From Deltaproteobacteria bacterium RIFOXYA12_FULL_58_15 (GTDB taxonomy: Bacteria; Myxococcota; XYA12-FULL-58-9): a stretch of 35,802 nt of DNA. The notes beneath the pieces were generated by a model, which searched no databases, was not told where the DNA came from, and saw only the letters and a program-made list of their open reading frames with translations. This document shows positions 16,512 to 27,900 of this stretch, piece after piece. Where the stretch lies: positions 1 to 35,802 of the forward strand of contig MGST01000048.1 of the NCBI GenBank assembly GCA_001798605.1, read 5' to 3'. The translations under genes were made by a program, and so were the position numbers. Positions within the stretch are counted from its first letter, which is position 1, and every line of letters starts with the position of its first letter.

Positions 16512-18077
16512 TCAAGACTCAGCTTGCCCCTGCTGCTTGCGACCCAGCGCTCCCAAGACCAATAACACCACGGCAAAAGCGCCATAACCGGCAGCCAGCT
16601 GCAAAGGCATCGAGGAGTCGGTGGTACCTGGCAGATACAACGCTCCGAAAGGCACCACCGAATGGGTGATGCCAAACAACGAGAACGCCGCACAAACACC
16701 GGCAAAAATTGCCGCCTTGCCGAGGTTGCGATCGGCGAGGTGGGCACCTATCGCTCCCCACAACATGGCAGTGAGAATAAAACCATTGCCAACCACTGTA
16801 AGCGTAAACAGCCCCTCTGGCCTGGCCGCGCCGGCACTCGCGAGGGCGTTGTCGACATTGAACATGAGAAGATAGGCGACGGAGGGCAAAGTGGCGAGGG
16901 TAATTGCAGGGAAGTGACGTTTGGGCGAGATTTCATAGGTCTGGGAAACAATCTCGAGACCCACAAATATCAGAATCGGTGCCACCGCCGCCGCGGGAAT
17001 AGCATCGACAATGAATGACACGAAACCGAAAATGCCGCCTAGCCCCACAAACAAACCTGTCGCCAAGGTGTAGCCAGAACGCCCACCCATGCTTTTGTAC
17101 GCTGGATGACCAATGTAGGGTGTCGACTGAGCCACACCACCGGTCAAACCAGCAACAATGGTTCCGACGGCATCGGTAAGAAGAATGTCACGGGTTTTGA
17201 AGTCATCACCGGCGACACGGGCGCTCTCGGTGACATTGATGCCACCGACGACCGTCAACAGACCGAACGGAATGGCAACGGGCAAGAACTTCAGAGCACT
17301 TTCGAGGCCATCGATGAAACCGAGCGTCGGCAACGGCAGCGCAAAGTGGAGTTCAAGGGCGGGGATCTGAAAATGGTCGCCAAGCACGCCAGCACCACCA
17401 AGAACATAATAGACAACTGTGCCACCTATCACCGCGACCGCCGCACCAGGAAGCTTGCCTGGCAGCTCTATCTTGGCGACCAATGTGGCCAACACCAGTC
17501 CCAAGGACACCAGCCCCACGATTGGCAATCCGAAAACGTGCAGAAGAGGCAGGGTCCCCAACAATGCGATGCCAATACCCACGAGGGAGCCAAGCAATCC
17601 AGCCTGGGGAACAATCCGACGAATCCAATCGCCGGCAAACGAGAGGGTGAGCTTGACGAGCCCGATGAGTATTAACGTGGCCATACCAACTTGCCACGCC
17701 ATCATCTGGGCATTCTCCCGCAGGGTCGCATCAACCTTGCCCTCATGACCCCCGCCTGCTGCGATGAACACAGGTATCAACACGGCGATCGCCACTCCAA
17801 TGGTCGAAGGCGTATCAAGACCGAGTGGCATGGCAGTCACGTTGTTGTTGCCCGTGCGCTTGGCCACTCTTCTTGCCATCCAGCTGTAGGCGAGATCGCC
17901 AATCATGACCCCGAGGGCGGTCCCAGGAATCATGTGTGTGAAAATGAATGCCTTGTCGAAGCCCGCACCTACCAGGATTCCAGTCAACAACACCAAGTTG
18001 GCAAAGTTGTCGAGCATCAAGCCAAAGAACGCGTTGAGGTCGCCTTTGGTGAACCAGGGATATCGTTGTTCGCTCAT
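16512..18077 (-). CDS. AzgA/NCS2-type permease
   Basis: A 521-aa polytopic membrane protein with about 12-14 hydrophobic segments. It begins 'YPWFTKGDLNAFFGLMLDN' and has 'NNNVTAMPLGLDTP' near 77-90 and 'GGVAQSTPYIGHPAYK' in the middle, arranged like the two half-helix substrate sites of the AzgA/NCS2 nucleobase transporter fold (xanthine, uracil, guanine/hypoxanthine). Some relatives act on other anions or remain uncharacterised, so the substrate is left open. ATG 18077 has GGAG nine bases upstream. It is divergent from the subtilase gene and not clearly in an operon. Confidence 0.82.
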   Translation of the reverse strand: MSEQRYPWFTKGDLNAFFGLMLDNFANLVLLTGILVGAGFDKAFIFTHMIPGTALGVMIGDLAYSWMARRVAKRTGNNNVTAMPLGLDTPSTIGVAIAVLIPVFIAAGGGHEGKVDATLRENAQMMAWQVGMATLILIGLVKLTLSFAGDWIRRIVPQAGLLGSLVGIGIALLGTLPLLHVFGLPIVGLVSLGLVLATLVAKIELPGKLPGAAVAVIGGTVVYYVLGGAGVLGDHFQIPALELHFALPLPTLGFIDGLESALKFLPVAIPFGLLTVVGGINVTESARVAGDDFKTRDILLTDAVGTIVAGLTGGVAQSTPYIGHPAYKSMGGRSGYTLATGLFVGLGGIFGFVSFIVDAIPAAAVAPILIFVGLEIVSQTYEISPKRHFPAITLATLPSVAYLLMFNVDNALASAGAARPEGLFTLTVVGNGFILTAMLWGAIGAHLADRNLGKAAIFAGVCAAFSLFGITHSVVPFGALYLPGTTDSSMPLQLAAGYGAFAVVLLVLGALGRKQQGQAES

Positions 18078-18305
18078 TTCATGGCTCCGCTACACTGAGG
18101 GCTTCGTGGCGCCAAGAAACCAGGAACGGGAGCGCGTCACAATAGGGGAGTTTTGCAGTTGCCAGGTTCTGTCCTTGGCAAACTATTTGAGTCCATTGCT
18201 CCTTCAGTTTGCCAACGTCCGTTCGCTGCGATAGACAGAGCAATCGCGTAACTGTGCAGCCCACAACTGCCCCTACGGCCACCCAGACATCTACCGAGGT
18301 TGTTG
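18078..18305. other. Divergent promoter region with TTGCCA/TGGCAA inverted repeat
   Basis: The 228-base gap separates the permease and subtilase start codons. TTGCCA (18159-18164) and TGGCAA (18176-18181) form a 6-bp inverted repeat, and a third TTGCCA lies in 'AGTTTGCCAACG' at about 18206. These could be binding sites for one regulator acting both ways. No riboswitch pattern was recognised. Confidence 0.35.
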
Positions 18306-21182
18306 ATGCTTCACACTATTTGCTTCCTGATTGCGGGTTCTATCCTCTTTCCTCCATCGTCCCATGCCGGCACCGATCGCTTCTCTGTTCGTTCCTACGT
18401 CGCCGGTGGCGATCGCGTGTGGGTCGGCGCGAGCAAGGACCATCTGGTCGTTCGTACAGCGTCCCCAGATTTGGATCCGGCAGCCATCGCCCGCATTGTC
18501 GAAAATGCTGCCGCCAAGTTGCCACCATCACACCGCACCCCCCTGGTGGCTGCCGCCGCACGCAAGCTTCAACCCCACGGTCTGTTCCTGGTCGAACTCG
18601 CAGAATCTGTTCGCACTGAAACGCTCAGTGCACTAGCTGACGGTGTTGCCCATACCGAAGCAATTGTGCAGGCCTACCCAGTGCTCACACGCGCGAGCGG
18701 TCGCGCCTTCGCAGATGACCGTTTGGTCGTGAGAGCCGAGACTGGTCAATTGCAATCTCTGCTCGCCAAGCTTCTGCCGCAATTGGACGCTCAGTTGGTG
18801 CGATATTCCAGGCTTCCCGATACTGCCCTGATTGAAGTGGGCAAGGTCTTCGCTCACGACGCCATCGATACCTCTCGATGGCTTGCTGTGGCAGGCATCA
18901 CCGACCTCAAATGGGCCGAGCCACAACTCTATCGAGAGGCCGAGTTCACAGCGCAAGTCGATGACCCACTGGCTGCAACCCAATGGCACCTGTGGCGAAG
19001 CGACGACTCCATACCCGGAACCGGCGAAATTTTTGCTGACGAAGCGTGGGACACGACTTTGGGTGATCCATCGGTCGTCATCGCCATCTTCGACTCGGGC
19101 ACCGACCTGTCCCACGAGGACCTGGCACCCAATATCATTGGTGGCTTCGATGCCGTTGACAATGATGAGGACCCGAGCGCCAACTGTTCGCCATCCCATG
19201 ATGGCAACGATGAGGCTCCCAGTTGTCCCGTGGACGCACCGTATCGCGAATCCCATGGAACGGCATGCAGCGGACTCGCTGCCAGTCGCGGCAACAATGG
19301 CATCGGAACCTCGGGCGTCTGCCCACTTTGCAGTCTCATGCCCGTGCGCCTTCTCGGCACCTCCGACAGCGTTTTGGCAAGCTTGACCACCGCAGATGCA
19401 TTCGTCCGCGCTGTTGACGACGGGGCCTGGGTCATCAACAACAGTTGGGGCCCCGGCATATCCCGGTACTTCCCTTTGTCAGAGTCAGAGCGCACCGCCA
19501 TTGACTACGCACACACGAGTGGACGGGATGGCAAGGGAACGGTGATCGTGTTTGCCGCCGGCAACGATACTGCAGATGTATCGATGGACGCATACGCACG
19601 CGGCGCAAATGTGATCGCCGTAGCCGCAACAACGAACCTTGATGACTGGGCCTACTATTCCAACTGGGGCGACGAAATCGATGTCGCTGCGCCCAGTCTC
19701 GGCGGTGCGGTGGCTGGCGATGGGTATGGCATCGTAACCACGGATTTGTCCGGGGAAGAAGGATACGATACCGGCAACTATTTCACCGGGTTCAGCGGCA
19801 CCTCCGCCTCCTCGCCGATCGTCGCGGGCCTCGCAGGATTGGTCCTGAGCGCCAACCCCGATCTTACTGCCGATCAGGTGCGCATCGTCCTCACCTCCAC
19901 CGCAGACAAAGTGCGCGCCGATAAGGTCGATTGGCAGGAGATCATTGATGAAGACATCGAAACCGCTTGGGAGTACGACGACACTGGGCACTCCCGCGGA
20001 TTCGGTTACGGACGCATCAATGCCGGCGCAGCTGTCACCTCTGCTCTAACCCCGCCGCTTCAGGGAGGGTCATGCGACCTCCCCTGCCAACACTGCGACA
20101 CCACGAATCGTTGCCAAATGGACTGCGTGTCACAGGCCGACTGCCCCGATGGCTCGATCTGCAATGGGGACCTGTGCGAAGCCCCTGCCCCCAAACCCAC
20201 CGATATCGGTGAGCCGTGCTCCAGTGACTGCGACTACTGCGTTTCCGCCATTGATAGCCAGTTTAGTGCCACCAGCGTCTGCACCAACGTCTGCGGCTCG
20301 GACGCGGATTGCCCCGGCGGCTTTTCGTGTAATGCCGTCGACCCCGATGGCCCGTTGTTATGCACTCTGAGCAAAGCCACTGCGGGAGCCCCAAACGATT
20401 TTGGAGCGTGCATGGATCACACCTTCTATGCATCAATCCTCGTCATCGGTGATGGGCAGGAATACTGCTCAGATATTTGCATCAAAGACGCGGCCGATAC
20501 TTGTCCCTATGGATTCCACTGCAACAATGCTCGCTGCGCCTGCACCGATCAACATTCCAGTGGCTGGTGTATTGAATATACCTGCAGCGAAGCCCTTCCC
20601 GCCATGGCTGATTGGCCCATCGACCTGTGTTTTCCCGATGACGGATGGGGCAGCGTTTGCACCACGAATCGGGATTGCCCACTCGGCGACTACTGTAATC
20701 AGGACGGCACGTGTCGCATCGACGACCGCGAGGGCTGCCTCGCCTGCATGACCTGTGTCGAAGACACCGACTGCGGTCCCCGCGGGCGGTGCATGGACAG
20801 AGACGACGGCAATGGTCCCCGGTGCATGGTTGCCTGCGACACCGACGGCTCCTGCCCTGGCAACGGGGTATGCGGCCAGATCAACGGCCGCTGGCTCACC
20901 TACGACGTCTGTCTTTCCCCCGAAACGCCAGCCGAAGGCGAGACATGTGCGGCAGAATGGTCGTGCGAGGTCGTGTGTCGAAATGACGTCTTCTGCCCCA
21001 ACGGCCTGACCTGCAATCCATATGGCAGGTGCGTCGACCTTGAACCAGAGCCAGAAGAGAAGCCCAAACGCAGCAAGGATGGTTGCGCAGCCATTCACAT
21101 GAATCGCGGTATCTCGTTGGCGGCGCTGCTCATGTTGCTCGCAGGCCGAACGGTTCGACGCAGACGCAGTCAACGCATGTAG
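18306..21182 (+). CDS. Secreted subtilase (S8) with cysteine-rich repeats and sorting tail
   Basis: A 958-aa exported serine protease. It has a signal peptide (about 1-22), a propeptide-like region, and an S8 domain of about 250-560 with Asp263 ('IFDSGTD'), His317 ('SHGTACSG'), oxyanion Asn420 ('AAGNDT') and Ser500 ('GTSASSP'), all present. From about 585 to 920 there are many cysteine-rich segments of 'C..D.DCP.G..C' type, probably disulfide-bonded. The end, 'DGCAAIHMNRG', a hydrophobic run and 'RRRRSQR', looks like a MYXO-CTERM-type surface sorting signal. ATG 18306, with GAGG six bases upstream, is preferred to TTG 18300. Predicted to be displayed on the outer surface after export. Substrate unknown; degradation of outside protein or maturation of neighbouring surface proteins are both possible. 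Confidence 0.93.
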   Translation: MLHTICFLIAGSILFPPSSHAGTDRFSVRSYVAGGDRVWVGASKDHLVVRTASPDLDPAAIARIVENAAAKLPPSHRTPLVAAAARKLQPHGLFLVELAESVRTETLSALADGVAHTEAIVQAYPVLTRASGRAFADDRLVVRAETGQLQSLLAKLLPQLDAQLVRYSRLPDTALIEVGKVFAHDAIDTSRWLAVAGITDLKWAEPQLYREAEFTAQVDDPLAATQWHLWRSDDSIPGTGEIFADEAWDTTLGDPSVVIAIFDSGTDLSHEDLAPNIIGGFDAVDNDEDPSANCSPSHDGNDEAPSCPVDAPYRESHGTACSGLAASRGNNGIGTSGVCPLCSLMPVRLLGTSDSVLASLTTADAFVRAVDDGAWVINNSWGPGISRYFPLSESERTAIDYAHTSGRDGKGTVIVFAAGNDTADVSMDAYARGANVIAVAATTNLDDWAYYSNWGDEIDVAAPSLGGAVAGDGYGIVTTDLSGEEGYDTGNYFTGFSGTSASSPIVAGLAGLVLSANPDLTADQVRIVLTSTADKVRADKVDWQEIIDEDIETAWEYDDTGHSRGFGYGRINAGAAVTSALTPPLQGGSCDLPCQHCDTTNRCQMDCVSQADCPDGSICNGDLCEAPAPKPTDIGEPCSSDCDYCVSAIDSQFSATSVCTNVCGSDADCPGGFSCNAVDPDGPLLCTLSKATAGAPNDFGACMDHTFYASILVIGDGQEYCSDICIKDAADTCPYGFHCNNARCACTDQHSSGWCIEYTCSEALPAMADWPIDLCFPDDGWGSVCTTNRDCPLGDYCNQDGTCRIDDREGCLACMTCVEDTDCGPRGRCMDRDDGNGPRCMVACDTDGSCPGNGVCGQINGRWLTYDVCLSPETPAEGETCAAEWSCEVVCRNDVFCPNGLTCNPYGRCVDLEPEPEEKPKRSKDGCAAIHMNRGISLAALLMLLAGRTVRRRRSQRM

Positions 21183-21274
21183 GGACGCGGTTTATCCGGT
21201 TTGTCCGCGACCGCGGGCGCGAATGAACCAGGCCTCTGCGTGAAACTGAAGCAATCACCCGCGTGGGTCAGAAA

Positions 21275-21526
21275 TCAACCCTTGGCCTTGAGTTGCCCAT
21301 CGTTCTCCTTGATGAACTCACGGATGTCATCCGTCATGTCGAGAACTTTCAACCATTGTTCCTTGTAAAGTGTCACAGGGAACCGCCCCAGGCCATACAG
21401 GGATACGGCACCCTTCTGACTGACTTTCAGAGTGATCGAGCGCTCACTCTTGCGTTTGAGATTTTCATTTTCCTTGCGCAGCCGATCCAGCTCTGCCCGC
21501 ATTTCCTCGTCAGTTTGGTCGCTCAT
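21275..21526 (-). CDS. Conserved small protein, coiled coil plus 'YGLGRFPVTLY' motif
   Basis: An 83-aa acidic protein. Residues 5-30 form a coiled coil ('EMRAELDRLRKENENLKRK'); the rest contains 'KVSQKGAVSLYGLGRFPVTL' and a helix ending 'IREFIKENDGQLKAKG'. I recall this 'S..G..S.YGL.RFPVTLY..QW..LL' arrangement as a widespread uncharacterised family. No signal or TM segment. GGGAGGAACC before ATG 21526 is a good ribosome site. The job is unknown. It lies next to the toxin-antitoxin pair on the same strand, 96 bases away. Confidence 0.8.
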   Translation of the reverse strand: MSDQTDEEMRAELDRLRKENENLKRKSERSITLKVSQKGAVSLYGLGRFPVTLYKEQWLKVLDMTDDIREFIKENDGQLKAKG

Positions 21527-21622
21527 GGTTCCTCCCGTTGGGGGATTGGTGAGAATGTGGATGTGTGTTCTACAACGGCACCCACTCGAAATGGGTTCTG
21601 AACTCTCCCCGGATTTTTCATC

Positions 21623-22003
21623 CTACAAGAACACGCGATAGTCCGCCCTAAACACCTCGGCAAGACGCCTCGCCATCGATTTGCCAATCGACCGGTGACC
21701 GTTCTCCATGGCTGAGACGTCCCCTTGGGTGACGCCCAACTTCTTCGCCAGCTTCGCCTGCGTCAGCTCGTCTCGCGAGCGCAGGCCACGAAGCACCGTC
21801 CCCGCCCTGCCATGCTTGGCATACTGGTCCGAGAACGCTTCATCAGCCGAAACAGAATCGCTCTGCGGCGTCGCATAGGGGCGCAGCAGTTCCACCACAC
21901 TTTGGGCCGCCTTGCGGGGAACAACGAAATCTTTCACATTGCGATCCCCGATGACCACCCGCACGGTACTCCTAGTACGGAGCATTTTCATGGGTTCCGA
22001 CAT
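21623..22003 (-). CDS. Xre-family antitoxin (HTH) of RelE-type TA pair
   Basis: A 126-aa protein. Residues about 80-125 are a helix-turn-helix of the Cro/C1/Xre type ('LTQAKLAKKLGVTQGDVSAM' followed by 'ENGHRSIGKSMARRLAEVF'); the N-terminal part is likely the toxin-binding region. It is the second gene of the pair: ATG 22003 has GAGGTGAG upstream and overlaps the toxin coding region by 32 bases. The toxin-first order with a DNA-binding antitoxin is that of HigBA-like systems. It is expected to neutralise the toxin and repress the shared promoter at 22285-22313. Confidence 0.85.
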   Translation of the reverse strand: MSEPMKMLRTRSTVRVVIGDRNVKDFVVPRKAAQSVVELLRPYATPQSDSVSADEAFSDQYAKHGRAGTVLRGLRSRDELTQAKLAKKLGVTQGDVSAMENGHRSIGKSMARRLAEVFRADYRVFL

Positions 22004-22259
22004 AACTCACCTCGATCACCCGTTGAGAGCGGCTCACCATCCCCCAGCACGCTACGTATGTGGGCCGGCCTGACTTGATGTGGCAATGGTACTGATCGGC
22101 GCGACCTCGAAGCTTGCCGAAGTTTCGCCAGCCCTTGCCATGCAGCACGGGCCCGCACACCGCCAGTTCAGCCGCCAGTGCTGCCGCGGTTCGTTGGACA
22201 CGCTGCGGAAGCTTCTTGAGCGCTTTGGCCGAAGCCGCTGTGAATTGAACTGACCACAC
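21972..22259 (-). CDS. RelE/HigB-type mRNA interferase toxin
   Basis: A protein of about 95 aa (101 if GTG 22277 is used). It has 'KKLPQRVQRTAAAL', 'YHCHIKSGRPTYVACW' and the C-terminal 'YVGTHENAPY', all characteristic of the RelE-like family with the '(Y/V)GTHE.APY' ending. Such toxins cleave mRNA in the ribosome. GTG 22259 is preferred because the promoter at 22285-22313 would place transcription start near 22278, which would make GTG 22277 leaderless. Neither start has a strong Shine-Dalgarno. Confidence 0.82.
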   Translation of the reverse strand: MWSVQFTAASAKALKKLPQRVQRTAAALAAELAVCGPVLHGKGWRNFGKLRGRADQYHCHIKSGRPTYVACWGMVSRSQRVIEVSYVGTHENAPY

Positions 22260-22282
22260 GCAACCGCAATATCGCACTTATG

Positions 22283-22313
22283 GCTATATAGCAATGGAGC
22301 CAGAAACAAACAA
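22283..22313 (-). promoter_or_regulatory. Promoter of TA pair with 10-bp palindrome over -10
   Basis: Read on the minus strand: TTGTTT (22308-22313), a 17-base spacer, TATATA (22285-22290). The -10 lies inside the perfect palindrome GCTATATAGC (22283-22292), a natural place for antitoxin-mediated autorepression. Confidence 0.55.
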
Positions 22314-22764
22314 GCAGCGGGAAATGAGCCAGCACTTCGCGTTATGGCCTCCCACACATCCAGCTCGACAGCAGAATAGCCATCCGCGACGTTCACGCCT
22401 CGATACCACTGCCCGATAACGCACCGCAGCCCTCACCGCGCCTGTCGATCGGTTGGGAGACGAGCAAAAGGGGAAGCTGACCGTTGCCAATCTTTGCAAA
22501 ATCACTCATTATGAGTCCACCACCGATACTCACCAGCTCACCAGGGCATGGGATTTAGCAATGAATGAGGCCACTTTGAAATAAGCAACAACTATTGCGC
22601 AAGACTCGAATCGTTGTTATGGAGGCGCGGCTGCCCGCCTATGCGGGAGACTTTGTTGAGAAAAACCCGATAACGTGACGCGTCATCGGGTTGAATTTGG
22701 AAGGTGTTTGAGCAAATGGTGATACGACGCACTGCGGCGTAACGCCAAAACAAGGAGACAAGCG
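22314..22764. other. Gene-poor stretch and structured hppA leader
   Basis: About 450 bases without a supported gene; short frames in it have no ribosome site or recognisable product. The hppA side holds a promoter candidate, TTGCGC (22595-22600), 17 bases, TATGGA (22618-22623), and then two hairpins in the expected leader: CCCGC/GCGGG (22634-22647) and AACCCGAT/ATCGGGTT (22664-22692, 13-base loop). There is no match to a riboswitch class that I know. Confidence 0.4.
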
Positions 22765-24825
<2,061 letters not shown>

Positions 24826-24845
24826 GAAGACTGATTTAGGAATTG

Positions 24846-24885
24846 GGCCGGCGTGGAGATGTTGCTCTGCGCCGGCCTTTTTTTT
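24846..24885 (+). terminator. Rho-independent terminator of hppA
   Basis: GGCCGGCG (24846-24853) and CGCCGGCC (24870-24877) form a perfect 8-bp GC stem with a 16-base loop, followed directly by eight T residues (24878-24885). It lies 20 bases after the hppA stop. Confidence 0.95.
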
Positions 24886-24929
24886 GCAGGAGATTCAGGG
24901 ACGGTTTCGGGTCGCTGAGCGAGCGGGAC

Positions 24930-27900
24930 TTATGAACGCCTGTTTCTGCGACGGAATCCAAGAATTAGAAACGCAAGCCACCCGGGGCTTGCGGTCAGGC
25001 CACTTTGGCAGGCGCATCCCACGCCGATCGCCTTTTGGGAAGGGTCTGGGACCGGTTCAGGTTTGACAGGGACAACAGGGACACGGTCGTCGCTGTCGTC
25101 ACATGCGTCACCAAGGCCGTCGCTGTCTATGTCTCGTTGATCAGAGTTGGCGGTCAACCGACAGTTGTCGTCGCAATCGAGCAGGTCACCACCGGTGCAG
25201 GGGGTATCGGACACCTCGCCGGAAAGGTCACCGTCATCGAGGACGCCATCGCCATCCACGTCCTCATCGCAATCATCTCCTACCCCATCGCCGTTCTGGT
25301 CCGCCTGCAGGGAATTGGCAAGCTGTGGGCAGTTGTCGTCGCAGTCGAGCAGGTCACCACCGGTGCAGGAGGTATCGGACACCTCGCCGGAAAGGTCACC
25401 GTCATCGAGGACGCCATCGCCATCCACGTCCTCATCGCAATCATCTCCTACCCCATCGCCATCCAGATCCTCTTGCAGGGGATTCGCAAACGTCGGGCAG
25501 TTGTCATCGCAGTCGGTGATGTTGCCACCGGTACACGGGTTGTCGGCGGGTAGGTCGGCGGGAACCCCATCGCCGTCAAGGTCGCTGTCACAAACGTCGC
25601 CCACCCCGTCCCCATCGAGATCCGATTGGCTCGCATTGGCTACCAACCTGCAGTTGTCATCGCAAACGTCGACCGTGCCCCCCGTGCAGGGCTGGTCACC
25701 GTCACTACCCGATCGGCCGCCATCGTCGCTGACGCCATCGCCATCGGAATCGTGAATGTGGATCTCGGCTTGAACCAGGTTTGTAGCGATGGCCGATGTG
25801 CACGGGAGTTGACCCGCAGGCCGTTCGCAAGCAATGACCGACGCCGAGTTGCCAATGACACCTGGTGCCGCCGACAAATCTACCTCTGTGACCAGAATCA
25901 AGGAGAGCTTTTCGCCAACACCCAGGGGCTCGGGGTATTCGTAATCGAGGACATTCAAAGCGACATAGGAGTTCGACGCGGTGGCACCGTTGGCGAGAAA
26001 GGTGTCAGGTATGTAGGTGAGACCCGCGGGCAATTCATCATAAAGACGCACATAAACAGAAGCCGTGCCCTGATTCGTCACAGAGAACTTGTAGGTTACT
26101 TTGTCTCCGGGATAGACGACGGTGGGATTGCCGCCGCGCAGCGGCGACGTCAGTTGCCGCTTGTTCAGCTCCAACTCCACGCCAGTCAGCGACGACGCAC
26201 AAGCCGTGCCGCCAACTCCAACGCCAGCGGGCAGGCTCGTCGCGGCGCAGTTTTTGATCTCCTCGGGAGTACCCAGAACATCTGAGGTGATCTGCGTCCA
26301 GAGGTCGACGGTGCCTTCATCGCTGCCACCGCCTGGATTTCCGTCGTAGGTATCAACGTAAGACAACACAAACCCAACCTCTCCTCCACTGCCATCCGCG
26401 TTTGCATTGTTGACCACGCAGTTGTCCATACAGACTTGACCTGGCAACAACGGCACAGCCAGAGAGTCATAGATGAGCGAATCGGGTAGCTCATCAACGA
26501 GCTCCACGTTTGTGGCTCCTACGCCGGACTCGTTCCAATAGTGCAGGGTCCACCGTAGCCAACCGGGACGGCTTGGATCGGCATGGGCAGTCTTACTCAC
26601 CTTCACCACCGGTTCGGCACGCACGATGGTGGTGATGGATGATGTCTCCACCGGCAAGATATCCACTCCACCTCCGAGGGTCGTGGACGCTCCGAACAGC
26701 GCCCCGTTGACAATCTCCTTTTCTTGAAGTCCGTCGTCATCGGGGATGCTGACGTCGATACCGACCCACATCACGTCGTCCACGGGCAATACCGCCGAGA
26801 ATGAAGGGTCCAGTCGCACACGCAGACACCTGGCATCCGCGGAGATATTCTCGATGGTTTCCCCAGAGAACCCAGGTCGATCGCTTGGCTGCAATGGGAC
26901 GTTTGTCCACGTGGCTTGCAGAGAATCATCGAAGCAGGTCGAGTCGATGGATTGCTCGATCAGTACCTCTCCGGGATTTCTGACCGTGTAGACTTGGTGA
27001 TATTCGGGTGTGAATTGACTCCCATCGATTCCCTCTCGCGGCAACCGATCGACGAGATAGACACCATCAACACTGACATTGCCGACGTTGATGACGCTCA
27101 GCAAGTAGGTGAATTGCGACCCCACCGGCCACGTGGAGGGACCGTTGATTTCTGCATCAAGAGCCGGGCTCGGCATGACGTGGACTGTGGTGGTGGCCCA
27201 AGCGTGCTCTTGCGACCATCGTGCCTGGGCGACCGCGTTGTCTGCTCCCAAAACAGAGAGATCGTTGGAACGAACCTGGGCCAAGATATCCAAAGCCGTG
27301 TCAGGGGGAACCCCTCGTTTGATGGGCAGATTGGCAAAGAACTGATAGGTCTGGACGTAGTCGTCGTGGCCCGTTACCCCAGGCACCGGTAATCCCCAAC
27401 CGTTGGGGGGTTGGCACGCCGGGGGCACCTCCCACCAGACCATGCAACGGCTGTCGTTCTCGTCGAGCGCCGCTCCGCAACCAGCGGGCCCATGCACGGG
27501 TAGGTGGCAGCCGAAGACCACCGAATCGTCATCGCATCGTTCACCCGCGACGTTCTGGCCGGGGGCGGGAATGCTCATCGTCTCCGAATCATAAAGGACG
27601 CCGCAGGTGATACCCTGGAGGTCGATTTGATCCCGGACGGAGAACAGATTGATCACCCAACGGCCATCGACATACTGGCTCGCGTTGTTATGGTTCTCGG
27701 GATTGACGATGATGCGCGCAAACTCCCCGGCCCTCACTTGGTTGGCCTCGGCCCAAACATAGATTTCGGGCCATGAGAGCGTCTCCTGGCGTACACGGTA
27801 GCCAGAGACGGCACCGCAATCACGCACGACCCCCGCCGCATTGGTGAATGTCTCGTAGGTGTAGATATGGCCTCCGGCTAGAGAGACTATTGCGCCATCG

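Noticed and set aside
25162-25520. Possible CRISPR-like repeat pattern
   Set aside because: The repeats are in-frame TSP3-like coding units of 168-bp period, with no short uniform repeats and unique spacers.
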